From Jatrophihabitans cynanchi (lineage in GTDB: Bacteria > Actinomycetota > Actinomycetes > Mycobacteriales > Jatrophihabitantaceae), in the NCBI RefSeq assembly GCF_027247405.1, contig NZ_CP097463.1:682001-746000 (forward strand): a DNA stretch of 64,000 nt, given 5' to 3'. Each line of letters opens with the position of its first letter. Position 1 is the first letter of the stretch. Made by a program: the position numbers and the translations under genes. Below are positions 41,511 to 50,595 of the stretch, piece after piece. The notes below the pieces were generated by a model. The model was not told the origin of the DNA. It searched no databases and saw only the letters and a program-made list of their open reading frames with translations.

Positions 41511-41918
41511 GTGAGCGAGCTGGTCCCGTTCGAGTACGCGGTGCTGCGCGTGGTGCCGCGGGTCGAGCGCGGCGAGGCCATCAACGCCGGGGTGCTCGTG
41601 TACTGCCGCGATCGCGACTTCCTCGGCGCGCGGGTCGGCCTGGACGCCGCCCGGCTGCGCGCGCTGGACCCGGCGGCCGATGTCGAGGCCGTCCGTGCCG
41701 CGCTGGACGCCGCCGCGGACACCTGCGGTACGGGCGGCCCCGGGCCGGCCGCGGCCGAGCAGATCGGCCGCCGGTTCCGCTGGCTCACCGCGCCGCGCAG
41801 CACGGTCGTGCAGCCCGGTCCGGTGCACACCGGCCTGACCGCCGACCCGGCGGCCGAACTGGACCGGCTACTGGCCCTGCTCGTCGCGCCGCCCGGCCCG
41901 CCGGCACCGACCCGCTAG
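41511..41918 (+). CDS. DUF3037 family protein, partner of the HipA-like kinase
   Basis: A 135-residue protein beginning MSELVPFEYAVLRVVPRVERG, with AINAGVLVYCRDRDFLGARV and IGRRFRWLTAPRSTVVQPGPVHTGL, matching DUF3037 as I know it. The function is unknown; the family is usually encoded beside a HipA-like kinase, so they may form a two-protein system. Its GTG lies in the GTGAG repeat bordering the IS110 element, so its original coupling to the HipA-like gene has been lost and its expression now depends on readthrough from, or a promoter in, the IS. Confidence 0.82.
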   Translation: MSELVPFEYAVLRVVPRVERGEAINAGVLVYCRDRDFLGARVGLDAARLRALDPAADVEAVRAALDAAADTCGTGGPGPAAAEQIGRRFRWLTAPRSTVVQPGPVHTGLTADPAAELDRLLALLVAPPGPPAPTR

Positions 41919-41974
41919 CCGACGGCCTCGTCGCTGGGTTCCGGGCGCAGCTCACGCCCGCTCCTGGGTGCCGG

Positions 41975-42637
41975 CTACGGACGGCGCGGCTCGCGCACCC
42001 CGGCCGAACCACCGCCGCTGTCGATCCACAACCGCACCGCGGCGCCGGCGGGAACCTTGGCGCCGGACTCCGGGCTCTGGTCCGTGACGGCGCCGCGCGG
42101 CCAGCCGTTCGCCCCCATCGGCACGCCGTCCGCGTCCCAGCCGGCCGCGGCCAGCCCGGCGTCGCGCAGCGCGGCGCACGCGTCGTCGCAGGACATCCCG
42201 ATCACGTTCGGCACCCGCACCGTCGAGCGGCGGCGGGACTGACGCGCGGCTCGCGCGGTGAGTTCACTGCTCGCGCCGGCAACTGCCTCCTGCTTCGCTG
42301 CGGTCTCCTGCTTCGCTGCGGTCTCCTGCTGCGCGGCTGTCTCCTGCTGCGCTGCGGTCGGGGCATCGTCCAGATCGCGCCAGCGCTCCCAGGCCGACTG
42401 CCTGGTCACGCTCAGCCTGGTGGCGATCTCGGCCCACGACCGACCGTGCCTGCGCGCGGCCCGCACCGCGCCCAGCTCGGCCTGATCGAGCAGCCGGCGC
42501 ACCAGGCCGACGTCACCGAGCGCGTCCAGCGCACCCGCGCCGTCGTCGGCATGCGAGCCGGCCGCGGGCCGGTCCCGATGCCATCCGGCCAGCCGGTCCC
42601 AGGCCCGCCGTCCGTCCGCCCACTGATGGTCCGTCAT
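41975..42637 (-). CDS. Helix-turn-helix and PASTA domain protein
   Basis: A 220-residue protein without a membrane segment or signal peptide. Residues about 45-90 contain a helix-turn-helix (RSWAEIATRLSVTRQSAWER). Then come four QETAA-type hexapeptide repeats (about 93-117) and one PASTA domain (about 140-205: VRVPNVIGMSCDDACAALRD). PASTA domains normally sit outside the cell on Ser/Thr kinases or penicillin-binding proteins and bind muropeptides, so a cytosolic version joined to a DNA-binding motif is uncommon. It lies next to ddl, a peptidoglycan precursor gene, which may hint at a wall-sensing role; that is inference. Confidence 0.82.
   Translation of the reverse strand: MTDHQWADGRRAWDRLAGWHRDRPAAGSHADDGAGALDALGDVGLVRRLLDQAELGAVRAARRHGRSWAEIATRLSVTRQSAWERWRDLDDAPTAAQQETAAQQETAAKQETAAKQEAVAGASSELTARAARQSRRRSTVRVPNVIGMSCDDACAALRDAGLAAAGWDADGVPMGANGWPRGAVTDQSPESGAKVPAGAAVRLWIDSGGGSAGVREPRRP
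42288..42359 (-). repeat. Four 18-bp in-frame repeats in the PASTA protein gene
   Basis: Four consecutive 18-bp units beginning TCCTGC (42288, 42306, 42324, 42342); the first two are identical. They encode QETAAK or QETAAQ hexapeptides forming a flexible or helical linker, and are a likely site of length variation. Confidence 0.85.
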
Positions 42638-42684
42638 GGCGTCAGGTTACCCTGACGCGAGCGTCGGGGGCAGTGCCTGGTGCG

Positions 42685-43761
42685 TCAGGCCGCGCCGCGC
42701 CGCAGGGCGGCCGCGATCAGCCGGTCGACGAGGGCCGGGTAGTCGACGCCGCTGGCGGCCCACATCCGGGGGAACATCGAGATCGGGGTGAACCCCGGCA
42801 TCGTGTTCACCTCGTTCACGATCACCTCGCGGCCGCCGGTGAGGAAGAAATCCACCCGGGCCAGGCCGGCGCAGTCCAGCGCGGTGAACGCGCGGCAGGC
42901 GGCGTGCTGCACCCGCGCGATCGCCTCGGCGGGCAGGTCCGGCGGGATGTCGAACTCGCAGGCGTCATCGAGGTACTTGGCCTCGAAGTCGTACCAGTCG
43001 TGCCCGCGCACCAGGCGGATCTCGGCAGGCAGGCTCGCATCCGGCCGCCCGGCCGCGTCCTCGAGCACGCCGCACTCGATCTCGCGCCCGCTCACCGCCG
43101 CCTCGACGAGCACCTTGCTGTCGTGCGCGAAGGCGAACTCGACCGCGTCCGGCAGGTCGGCCCACGCGTCCACCTTGCTGATGCCGACGCTGGAGCCGGC
43201 GCGTGCGGGCTTGACGAACACCGGCAACCCGAGGTGCCGCAGGCCGGCGGCCGCGACGTCGTCACCGCGGCGCAGCACCACGAACTCGCCGACGTCCAGC
43301 CCCTCGGCCCGCAGCAGCTTCTTGGTGAACTCCTTGTCCATCGCGGCCGCGCTGGCGAACACCCCGGGTCCGACGTACGGCACGCCGGCCAGCTCCAGCA
43401 GCCCCTGGATCGTGCCGTCCTCGCCGAACCGCCCGTGCAGCACGGGGAAGACGACGTCCACGCCGGCCAGCACCTGCGGTCCCGCGCCCGGATCGAGTAC
43501 CACCAGCCCGGCCGAGGTCGGGTCACCGGGCAGCGCGACGGCGGTGCCCTTGTCCACCTCCGGCACCTGCCGGTCGATGATGCGCATGGCCGCCGGCTCG
43601 CCCTCGGTGAGCACCCAGCCGCCGGCCGGCGTGATGCCGATCGGCACCACCTCGTAGCGGTCCGGGTCCAGGGCCGCGATCACGCTGCCCGCGGAGACGA
43701 CCGAGATCCCGTGCTCGCTGCTACGCCCGCCGTAGACGACGGCCACCCGGATGCGTCCCAC
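42685..43761 (-). CDS. ddl: D-alanine--D-alanine ligase
   Basis: A 358-residue ATP-grasp enzyme making D-Ala-D-Ala for peptidoglycan. The N-terminal [20 protein letters not shown], the substrate segment [20 protein letters not shown], the ATP-binding [18 protein letters not shown] and the metal-site [11 protein letters not shown] are all present. It starts at GTG. The gene precedes no vancomycin-type genes, so a normal D-Ala-D-Ala product is assumed. It follows gpsA with a 34-bp gap, the conserved order. Confidence 0.96.
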   Translation of the reverse strand: MGRIRVAVVYGGRSSEHGISVVSAGSVIAALDPDRYEVVPIGITPAGGWVLTEGEPAAMRIIDRQVPEVDKGTAVALPGDPTSAGLVVLDPGAGPQVLAGVDVVFPVLHGRFGEDGTIQGLLELAGVPYVGPGVFASAAAMDKEFTKKLLRAEGLDVGEFVVLRRGDDVAAAGLRHLGLPVFVKPARAGSSVGISKVDAWADLPDAVEFAFAHDSKVLVEAAVSGREIECGVLEDAAGRPDASLPAEIRLVRGHDWYDFEAKYLDDACEFDIPPDLPAEAIARVQHAACRAFTALDCAGLARVDFFLTGGREVIVNEVNTMPGFTPISMFPRMWAASGVDYPALVDRLIAAALRRGAA

Positions 43762-43795
43762 GGCAGCCGACCCTATCGGGTCATACCGGGTCGGT

Positions 43796-44794
43796 TCATA
43801 CCTCGCTCTTGACCGAGCGCGACATGAACCGCTCCAGCATCGCCTGCGGCGTCAGGCCACGGAAGCAGACCGCCTCGACGGCCTGGGTGATCGGCACGTC
43901 GACGCCGTGGCGCTGAGCGAGCTCGAGCACCGAACGGCACGACTTGGCCCCCTCGGCGACCTGGCCGTGCGTCGCCTCCTGAGCCTGCTGCAGGCTCTCG
44001 CCGCCACCGAGGCGGGTACCGAACGCGCGGTTGCGCGACAGCGGCGAGGAGCAGGTGGCGACCAGGTCCCCCAGCCCGGCCAGGCCGGCGAAGGTGAGCG
44101 GGTCGGCGCCGAGCGCGGTCCCCAGCCGCGACGTCTCGGCCAGCCCGCGGGTGATCAGCGAGGCGGCGGTGTTGTCGCCGTACCCCATGCCGTGCGCGAT
44201 GCCGACGGCCAGCGCGATCACGTTCTTCACCGCCCCGCCGAGTTCGCACCCGACGACGTCGGCGTTGGTGTAGGGCCGGAAGTACGGCGCCGTCAGTGCC
44301 CGCTGGATCGCGACAGCCCGGTCCAGGTCGGTGCACGCGACCACGGTCGCCGTCGGCTGCTCGCGCGCGATCTCCAGGGCCAGGTTCGGCCCGGACAGCA
44401 CGGCGATGCGTTCGGGCGCGGCGCCGGTGACCTCGGCGATCACCTCGCTCATCCGCTTCGCGGTACCGAGCTCGACGCCCTTCATCAGGCTGACCAGCGT
44501 CGCGGTCGGCGGCAGCAGCGGTGCCCAGCCGACCAGGTTCTCGCGCAGCGTCTGGGCCGGGATGGCGATCGCCACGAGTTCGGCACCGGCCAGCGCGGCC
44601 GCGGCGTCATGGGTGGCCGAGAGCTGCGGCGGCAGCGCGATGCCCGGAAGGTAGTCCGGGTTCGTGTGGGTCCGGGCGATCACCTCCGCCAGCTCGGGGC
44701 GGCGCGCCCACAGGGTGACCTCGTGGCCGGCGTCGACCAGTACCTTCGCGAACGCGGTGCCCCAGTTGCCGGACCCGAGGACCGCGGCCCTCAT
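43796..44794 (-). CDS. gpsA: Glycerol-3-phosphate dehydrogenase [NAD(P)+]
   Basis: A 332-residue cytosolic enzyme that reduces dihydroxyacetone phosphate to sn-glycerol 3-phosphate for phospholipid synthesis. The dinucleotide motif [13 protein letters not shown] is at the N-terminus, the catalytic Lys lies in [14 protein letters not shown], and [14 protein letters not shown] is the family signature. Its ATG overlaps the plsC stop (ATGA): the preceding gene acylates the product line of this enzyme, so plsC-gpsA is functionally coherent. Confidence 0.96.
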   Translation of the reverse strand: MRAAVLGSGNWGTAFAKVLVDAGHEVTLWARRPELAEVIARTHTNPDYLPGIALPPQLSATHDAAAALAGAELVAIAIPAQTLRENLVGWAPLLPPTATLVSLMKGVELGTAKRMSEVIAEVTGAAPERIAVLSGPNLALEIAREQPTATVVACTDLDRAVAIQRALTAPYFRPYTNADVVGCELGGAVKNVIALAVGIAHGMGYGDNTAASLITRGLAETSRLGTALGADPLTFAGLAGLGDLVATCSSPLSRNRAFGTRLGGGESLQQAQEATHGQVAEGAKSCRSVLELAQRHGVDVPITQAVEAVCFRGLTPQAMLERFMSRSVKSEV

Positions 44795-45549
44795 CCGGCC
44801 CCCTTCCGGGTCGCGCGGCTCCAGCGGAACAGCTTGCCCTCGGGCGCGGGGACGCCGCGCAGCTCGGCGACGTCCTGCCGCAGCCGCCGCATGATCACCT
44901 CGGTGATCTCGTGCAGCGCGGCGGCGTTCGGAGCGCGGTCACGGAAGGCCGACAGGTCGATCGGGTCGCCGATCGAGAGCACGTGCCGGGGCCGCGGGAC
45001 GAGCTTGACCTTTTTGCGGTACAGGTCGATCTGCTGCTGCACGCCCCATTGGGCGATCGGCACGACCGGCACGTCCGGGCTGAGCGTCCAGAGCCGCGCG
45101 GCACCGGTCTTGCCGGTCATCGGCCAGCCGTCCGGGTCGCGGGTGACCGTGCCCTCCGGGTGCAGCACGATCACGCCTCCGGCGGCCAGCGACTGCACCG
45201 CCGCGGCCAGCGACTCGCGGGCGTCCACCGAGCCGCGCTTGACCGGGATGTGCCCCATCGCCCGCATCGCCGCGCCGACCACGGGGACCGCGAAGATCGT
45301 GTCCTTGGCCAGGAACCGCGGCCGCCGCGCCCCGTCCAGCACCATCTTGGCGACGAGGAACGGGTCGACGTGCGAGACGTGGTTCACCACCACGATCGCC
45401 GGGCCGGTCTGCGGCAGCTTCTCCAGGTTGCGATAGCGGATCTTGACCAGCGTCGAGAACGGCACGTACAGCACCGCAATGACGATGCCCCAGGCCCAGC
45501 CGACCCGCTCCCCGTACCCGGGACGGCGCAGCTTGCGCGTCATCGGCAC
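44791..45549 (-). CDS. plsC: 1-acyl-sn-glycerol-3-phosphate acyltransferase
   Basis: A 252-residue membrane-associated acyltransferase making phosphatidic acid. The catalytic HX4D motif is NHVSHVD and the glycerophosphate-binding motif is HPEGTVTR. One hydrophobic segment near the N-terminus ([14 protein letters not shown]) anchors it. The GTG at 45547-45549 has AGGAG eight bases upstream; the ATG two codons later is too far from it. It is divergent from cofC, with 93 bp between the starts. Confidence 0.92.
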   Translation of the reverse strand: MPMTRKLRRPGYGERVGWAWGIVIAVLYVPFSTLVKIRYRNLEKLPQTGPAIVVVNHVSHVDPFLVAKMVLDGARRPRFLAKDTIFAVPVVGAAMRAMGHIPVKRGSVDARESLAAAVQSLAAGGVIVLHPEGTVTRDPDGWPMTGKTGAARLWTLSPDVPVVPIAQWGVQQQIDLYRKKVKLVPRPRHVLSIGDPIDLSAFRDRAPNAAALHEITEVIMRRLRQDVAELRGVPAPEGKLFRWSRATRKGAG

Positions 45550-45628
45550 CGCATCGTCTCCTACGTCCTCGTCGTTCGTCGGCCACTGCAGTCTGCCGCA
45601 TCGGCGCGGGCGGGTCCGCGACACTTCC

Positions 45629-45634
45629 TAGAAT
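45629..45634 (+). promoter_or_regulatory. Candidate -10 element, leaderless start of cofC
   Basis: TAGAAT lies 8 nt before the cofC GTG, near the TATAAT consensus, with no ribosome-binding site. Confidence 0.5.
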
Positions 45635-45642
45635 GGCGAACC

Positions 45643-46278
45643 GTGTGGTGGACCGTTCTACTCCCGGCCAAGTCGCTGCCCGAGGCGAAGTCGCGGCTGG
45701 CCGGTGCGACCGGCGATGCTGCCGCGCACCGCGAACTGGTGCTGGCGATCCGGGCGGACACGATCGCCGCGGCACGCGCGGCCGACGGCGTGGCCCGGCT
45801 GGTCGTCGTGGTCGACACCGCGGCGGCGGCCGCGGCTGCGCCGCTGGCGTTCGTGCAGACCCGGCCGGGGCTGAACGCCGCGCTGGCCGAGGCCGCCGCC
45901 GACGCGGCTGCCCGCTGGCCGAGGCACGGCGTCGCGGCCCTGGTCGGCGACCTGCCCGCGCTGCGCCCGGAGGACCTCGCCGCGGCGCTGGCGGTTGCGT
46001 CCGCGTCCGCGCGCGCCTTCGTGCCGGACGCGGCGGGCACCGGCACCACCTTGCTGACCGCGCTTCCGGGCCGTGCGCTGGAGCCGGCCTTCGGTGCGGG
46101 GTCGGCCGCGCGGCACCGCCTGGCCGCCGTGCCGATTCCGGCCGGCCGCACCCTGCGGCACGACGTCGACACGGCCGAGGACCTCGCCGGCGCGGCCGAA
46201 CTCGGACTCGGCGCGGCGACCGCGGCGGTACTGGCACGGCTGAGCTCATCACCTGCTGTTCACCTCGGGCCTGCATGA
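45643..46278 (+). CDS. cofC: 2-phospho-L-lactate (phosphoenolpyruvate) guanylyltransferase CofC/FbiD
   Basis: A 211-residue nucleotidyltransferase of coenzyme F420 synthesis. It opens VWWTVLLPAKSLPEAKSRLA, the characteristic CofC start with the sugar-nucleotide type Lys, and continues VALVGDLPALRPEDLAAAL with the metal-binding Asp, then HDVDTAEDL. In mycobacteria the homologue FbiD guanylylates phosphoenolpyruvate. It implies F420 in this organism, in agreement with the F420-type nitroreductase encoded at 57.8 kb. It lies 7 bp before ppk1. Confidence 0.94.
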   Translation: MWWTVLLPAKSLPEAKSRLAGATGDAAAHRELVLAIRADTIAAARAADGVARLVVVVDTAAAAAAAPLAFVQTRPGLNAALAEAAADAAARWPRHGVAALVGDLPALRPEDLAAALAVASASARAFVPDAAGTGTTLLTALPGRALEPAFGAGSAARHRLAAVPIPAGRTLRHDVDTAEDLAGAAELGLGAATAAVLARLSSSPAVHLGPA

Positions 46279-46285
46279 TTGACAC

Positions 46286-48394
46286 ATGACCAGCGAGCTC
46301 GTCCGGCCGGACACGACCGATGCGACGGGCGGCTCCGGCGTCGACGAGCGCGAGCTGCCCGGCGACCGCTACGCCAACCGCGAGCTGTCCTGGCTCGCGT
46401 ACAGCGAGCGGGTGCTCGCCCAGGCCGAGGACCGCGAGCTGCCGCTGCTCGAGCGGGTGAAGTTCCTGGCCATCTTCGCCAGCAACCTGGACGAGTTCAC
46501 GATGGTGCGGGTCGCCGGCCTGAAGCGCCGCTCCGACATGGGGCTGCAGGTCGAGTCCGCGGACGGCCTGCTTCCTGCCGAGGTGCTGGCCCGGCTCGCC
46601 GAGCGCACCCTCGAACTGGCCGGCCGGCACGCACGCTGCTTCCGCGACGACGTCAACCCGGCACTGGCCGCCGAGGGCATCCACATCCGCCGCTGGGACG
46701 CCCTCGACGAGCAGGAGCAGTCGCGGCTCGCCGATTATTTCCGCAGCAAGGTGTTCCCTGTCCTCACCCCGCTCGCCGTCGATCCGGCGCACCCGTTCCC
46801 CTACATCTCCGGGTTGTCGCTCAACCTCGCGGTGCTGGTGCGTGATCCCGCCGGCAGTGTGCAGCGCTTCGCCCGGGTCAAGGTGCCGAACAACGTGCCG
46901 CGGTTCGTCGTCGTGTCGCAGACCCCGCTCGAGGCGGAGTACCTGCCGCTGGAGGACCTGATCGCCGCGCACCTGCCGATGCTCTTCCCGGGCATGGAGG
47001 TGATCGAGCACCACCTGTTCCGGGTGACCCGCAACGCCGACGTCGAGGTCGAGGACGACCGCGACGAGGACCTGCTGCAGGCGCTCGAGCGCGAGTTGAT
47101 GCGGCGCCGCTTCGGTCCGGCCGTGCGCCTGGAGGTCGCCGACGACATCGACCGGGACGTCGTCGACCTGCTGGTCGAGGAGATCGAGGTCCCGGACGAG
47201 GACGTGTTCCACCTGCCCGGCCTGCTCGACCTCACCGCCCTGTGGCAGATCTACGAGCTGGACCGGCCCACGCTCAAGGACCGCCCGTTCGTCCCGGCCA
47301 CCCATCCGCGCTTCGCCGAGGGCGAGACCCCGAAGTCGGTGTTCGCCACGCTGCGCGAGGGTGACGTGCTCGTCCACCATCCCTACGAGTCGTTCGCCAC
47401 CAGCGTCCAGCGCTTCATCGAGCAGGCGGCGGCCGACCCGAACGTGCTGGCCATCAAGCAGACGCTGTACCGCACGTCGGGTGACTCCCCGGTCGTCGAC
47501 GCCCTCGTCGATGCGGCCGAGGCGGGCAAGCAGGTGGTCGCTCTCGTGGAGATCAAGGCCCGGTTCGACGAGCAGGCGAACATCAAGTGGGCACGCGCGC
47601 TCGAACGGGCCGGCTGCCACGTGGTGTACGGCGTGGTCGGGCTGAAGACGCACTGCAAGACGGCGCTCGTCGTGCGCCAGGAGGCCGGCCAGATCAGGCG
47701 GTACGCGCACATCGGCACCGGCAACTACAACCCGCGGACGGCGCGGCGGTACGAGGACCTCGGCCTGTTCACCGCCGACGACGCGATCTGCGCGGACATC
47801 ACCGACCTGTTCAACGTGCTGACCGGCTACTCGCGCCAGACCGAGTACCGCTCGCTGCTGGTCGCGCCGCAGCGCCTGCGCGCGGGGCTGATCGAGCGGA
47901 TCGACCGCGAGATCGCCCACGCGCTGCAGGGCAAACCGGCGCGGCTGCAGTTCAAGACGAACCACCTCGTGGACGAGCAGATGATCGACGCGCTGTACCG
48001 CGCGTCGCGTGCCGGCGTGCAGGTCGACCTGCTGGTGCGCACGTCGTGCGCGATCCGGGCCGGCGTGCCGGGGCTGAGCGAGAACATCACCGTTCGCTCC
48101 ATCCTGGGCCGGTTCCTGGAGCACTCGCGCAGCTACTACTTCGCGAACGCCGGCGAGTCCGAGTACTGGATCGGATCGGCCGACCTGATGCACCGCAACC
48201 TGGACCGCCGTGTCGAACTGCTCTGCCAGGTGACCGACGTGCACGCGCGCACCCACCTGCGCGACGTGCTCGATGCCGCCTTCGCCCCGGACACCTCGGC
48301 ATGGCAGTTGCAACCGGACGGCAACTGGATACGCTCTCGCGGGAACGACTACCAGGAGCAACTGATGAAGCGCCTCGCCGATCGCGGCGAGTAG
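46286..48394 (+). CDS. ppk1: Polyphosphate kinase
   Basis: A 702-residue enzyme that reversibly polymerises ATP gamma-phosphate into polyphosphate. The N-terminal domain begins [17 protein letters not shown]. The catalytic His456 lies in [11 protein letters not shown] and [16 protein letters not shown] follows. The C-terminal domain has the second conserved His/Arg region ([16 protein letters not shown]). Length matches other PPK1 proteins. CATGAT lies 6 nt before the ATG, so a leaderless internal transcript is possible besides readthrough from cofC. Confidence 0.97.
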   Translation: MTSELVRPDTTDATGGSGVDERELPGDRYANRELSWLAYSERVLAQAEDRELPLLERVKFLAIFASNLDEFTMVRVAGLKRRSDMGLQVESADGLLPAEVLARLAERTLELAGRHARCFRDDVNPALAAEGIHIRRWDALDEQEQSRLADYFRSKVFPVLTPLAVDPAHPFPYISGLSLNLAVLVRDPAGSVQRFARVKVPNNVPRFVVVSQTPLEAEYLPLEDLIAAHLPMLFPGMEVIEHHLFRVTRNADVEVEDDRDEDLLQALERELMRRRFGPAVRLEVADDIDRDVVDLLVEEIEVPDEDVFHLPGLLDLTALWQIYELDRPTLKDRPFVPATHPRFAEGETPKSVFATLREGDVLVHHPYESFATSVQRFIEQAAADPNVLAIKQTLYRTSGDSPVVDALVDAAEAGKQVVALVEIKARFDEQANIKWARALERAGCHVVYGVVGLKTHCKTALVVRQEAGQIRRYAHIGTGNYNPRTARRYEDLGLFTADDAICADITDLFNVLTGYSRQTEYRSLLVAPQRLRAGLIERIDREIAHALQGKPARLQFKTNHLVDEQMIDALYRASRAGVQVDLLVRTSCAIRAGVPGLSENITVRSILGRFLEHSRSYYFANAGESEYWIGSADLMHRNLDRRVELLCQVTDVHARTHLRDVLDAAFAPDTSAWQLQPDGNWIRSRGNDYQEQLMKRLADRGE

Positions 48395-48398
48395 GCCG

Positions 48399-49271
48399 GT
48401 GGCCACTCGCACTGTCGCCGCGGCCGGCGGAGTGGTCTGGCGCCTGCACGACGGCACCGTCCAGGTCGCGCTGATCCACCGGCCGCGCTATGACGACTGG
48501 TCACTGCCGAAGGGCAAGATCGCCACCGGCGAGACCACCCTGGCTGCCGCGGTACGCGAGGTGAAGGAGGAACTCGGCGCGCAGGTGGCCGTCTCCCGCC
48601 GGATCGGACGGGTGCGCTACCAGATCGACGGCGCCCGCAAACACGTCACGTACTGGGCCATGCGTCACCTGGGCGGTCGGTTCGCGGCCAACGGCGAGGC
48701 CGACGCGATGCAGTGGCTCAGCATCGGCAAGGCACACAAGCGGCTGAGCTACGACGTCGACCGCACCGTCCTCGGCGACTTCGCTGCGACGCCGCCTGCC
48801 GATTCGGTGATCGTGCTGGTGCGCCATGCCAAGGCGGGGCGGCGAAGCGAGTGGCACGGCGAGGACGACCTGCGACCGCTGGACGACGTGGGCCGGGCGC
48901 AGGCCGATCGGCTGGTCGCCTTCCTGTGCTGCTTCGCGCCGGCCCGGCTGTACTCCGCCGACCGCACCCGCTGCGTGCAGACCCTGGAGCCGACCGCCGC
49001 TGCTCTCGAACTGACGATCACCCTCGAGCCCGCGTTCGCGGACGCGTCGTACTGCGCGGCGCCCGCGGCCACGCAGACGTCCCTGCTGGCGTTGGCCAAA
49101 CCCGGCAAGGTGAGCGTGGTGTGCAGCCAGGGCATCACGATCCCGGCGCTGATAGACCGGCTCGCGCCCGGGGTCGCGTCGTCGGACACCCGCAAGGGCG
49201 CCGCCTGGGTGCTGTCGATGGTCGACGGGGATGTCGTCGCGGCCGACTACTACGAGGACGCAGTCCGCTGA
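48399..49271 (+). CDS. mutT1: MutT1-type Nudix hydrolase fused to histidine phosphatase domain
   Basis: A 290-residue two-domain protein. The Nudix box is complete (GKIATGETTLAAAVREVKEELG) at residues about 44-66. The C-terminal domain (about 140-290) is a SixA/phosphoglycerate-mutase-like histidine phosphatase with VLVRHAKAGRR and RTRCVQTLEP. Mycobacterial MutT1 has this architecture and removes 8-oxo-dGTP and diadenosine polyphosphates. It starts at GTG 4 bp after the ppk1 stop, the conserved order, and presumably shares its transcript. Confidence 0.95.
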   Translation: MATRTVAAAGGVVWRLHDGTVQVALIHRPRYDDWSLPKGKIATGETTLAAAVREVKEELGAQVAVSRRIGRVRYQIDGARKHVTYWAMRHLGGRFAANGEADAMQWLSIGKAHKRLSYDVDRTVLGDFAATPPADSVIVLVRHAKAGRRSEWHGEDDLRPLDDVGRAQADRLVAFLCCFAPARLYSADRTRCVQTLEPTAAALELTITLEPAFADASYCAAPAATQTSLLALAKPGKVSVVCSQGITIPALIDRLAPGVASSDTRKGAAWVLSMVDGDVVAADYYEDAVR

Positions 49272-49301
49272 CCGTCTGCGCCGCCCCGCTCCCCTGACGA
49301 G

Positions 49302-49349
49302 GGCAACGGCGGGTGCGGACGCGTTGTCGCGTCCCCACCCGCCGTTGCC
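49302..49349. terminator. Bidirectional terminator between mutT1 and hupB
   Basis: A 22-bp stem with one mismatch (arms 49302-49323 and 49328-49349) and a 4-nt loop TTGT, built on GGCAACGGCGGGTG and CACCCGCCGTTGCC. It lies between two convergent genes and probably stops transcription from both. No T-tract is present. Confidence 0.8.
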
Positions 49350-49362
49350 GACGGTGTCAGAT

Positions 49363-49809
49363 CTAGCGCGCGGACTTGCGGGCGGTCGCCTTCTTGGCCG
49401 GCGCCTTCTTCGCAGCGACCTTCTTGGCGGGCGCCTTGGCCGCGGCCTTCTTCGCCGGGGCCTTCGCCGCCGCCTTCTTGGCCGGAGCCGCCTTCTTGGC
49501 CGGGGCCTTGGCGACCTTGGCGACCTTGCGGCGACCAGCGGTGATGTCCTTGAACTCGGCGCCGGCGCGGAACGCGGGAACCGAGGTCTTCTTCACCTTG
49601 ACCGAGGCGCCGGTCGCGGGGTTGCGGGCGATGCGTGCAGCACGGTCACGCTTCTCGAACACACCGAAGCCGGTGAGTGCAACACGCTCGCCCTTCGCCA
49701 CCATCGAATAGACGGTGTCGATGACCGCGTCGAGCGCCGCTGCTGCGCGCTTCTTGTCTCCGTCGAGACGCTCGGCGAGCGCCTCGATGAACTGAGCCTT
49801 GTTGGGCAC
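49363..49809 (-). CDS. hupB: HU-family DNA-binding protein with Lys/Ala-rich tail (HupB/Hlp type)
   Basis: A 148-residue nucleoid protein. The first 90 residues are a standard HU fold ([15 protein letters not shown] to the beta-arm motif [13 protein letters not shown]). The last 55 residues are repeats of PAKKA and AAKAPAKK, as in mycobacterial HupB, resembling eukaryotic linker histone tails. The GTG at 49807-49809 follows GGGAGG. It precedes leuD, the conserved order, but is separated from it by a strong hairpin. An upstream ATG would add a non-homologous leader and is rejected. Confidence 0.95.
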   Translation of the reverse strand: MPNKAQFIEALAERLDGDKKRAAAALDAVIDTVYSMVAKGERVALTGFGVFEKRDRAARIARNPATGASVKVKKTSVPAFRAGAEFKDITAGRRKVAKVAKAPAKKAAPAKKAAAKAPAKKAAAKAPAKKVAAKKAPAKKATARKSAR

Positions 49810-49962
49810 GTGTCCTCCCAGGACGGTTACGTTGACCAGATTGGTCGTTCGCCTCGACACGCTAGGACTTTCTGGCGCTCGGAACAACGCAATCGGCTTG
49901 TGTCGCAGGACTTTTCTTCCCGGCGACGCGGCGGCCGAGGGCGCCGCGGGCCGTGATTTACC

Positions 49963-49993
49963 GCGATTCCCCTTAGCTGGTAAGGGGAATCGC
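49963..49993 (-). terminator. Terminator hairpin after leuD
   Basis: A perfect 13-bp stem (GCGATTCCCCTTA with TAAGGGGAATCGC) around a 5-nt loop, starting 6 bp after the leuD stop on the minus strand. AT-rich for this genome. No T-tract follows. It separates leuCD from hupB. Confidence 0.8.
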
Positions 49994-49998
49994 CGCTT

Positions 49999-50592
49999 TC
50001 AGACGGCGACAGCCGGCAACCACGGTTTGCGGCTCGCTTCGTACGCGTCGACGGCATCGGTGTGTCGCAACGTGAGCCCGATGTCGTCCAGACCCTCCAT
50101 CAGCCGCCAGCGCGTGTAGTCGTCCAGCGCGAAGTCGTGCGTCTCGCCGCTCCACCGCACCTGGCGCTCGACCAGGTCGACGGTGACCTGCAGGTTCGGA
50201 TCCTGCTCGACGTCCTCCCACAGCCGCTGCACGATCTTCTCCGGCAGCTCGACCGTGAGCAGCCCGGCCTTGAGCGAGTTCCCGCGGAAGATGTCGGCGA
50301 AGCGAGGCGAGATGACCACCTTGAAGCCGTAGTCCAGCAGGGCCCACACTGCGTGCTCACGCGAGCTGCCGGTGCCGAAGTCGGGCCCGGCCACCAGCAC
50401 CGTCGCGCCACGGTACGCGGGCTGGTTCAGCACGAAGTCCGGCTCGTTGGTTCGCCAGGCGCTGAACAGGCCGTCCTCGAAGCCGGAGCGGGTGACCCGC
50501 TTGAGGTACACGGCCGGGATGATCTGGTCGGTGTCGACGTTGCTGCGGCGCAGCGGGATCGCGGTGCCGCTGTGGACCGTGAATCTATCCAT
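49999..50592 (-). CDS. leuD: 3-isopropylmalate dehydratase small subunit
   Basis: A 197-residue subunit of isopropylmalate isomerase in leucine synthesis. It opens [20 protein letters not shown] and carries the family signature [17 protein letters not shown]. It follows leuC with a 3-bp gap, so the two subunits are co-translated. Confidence 0.97.
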   Translation of the reverse strand: MDRFTVHSGTAIPLRRSNVDTDQIIPAVYLKRVTRSGFEDGLFSAWRTNEPDFVLNQPAYRGATVLVAGPDFGTGSSREHAVWALLDYGFKVVISPRFADIFRGNSLKAGLLTVELPEKIVQRLWEDVEQDPNLQVTVDLVERQVRWSGETHDFALDDYTRWRLMEGLDDIGLTLRHTDAVDAYEASRKPWLPAVAV

Positions 50593-50595
50593 TGC

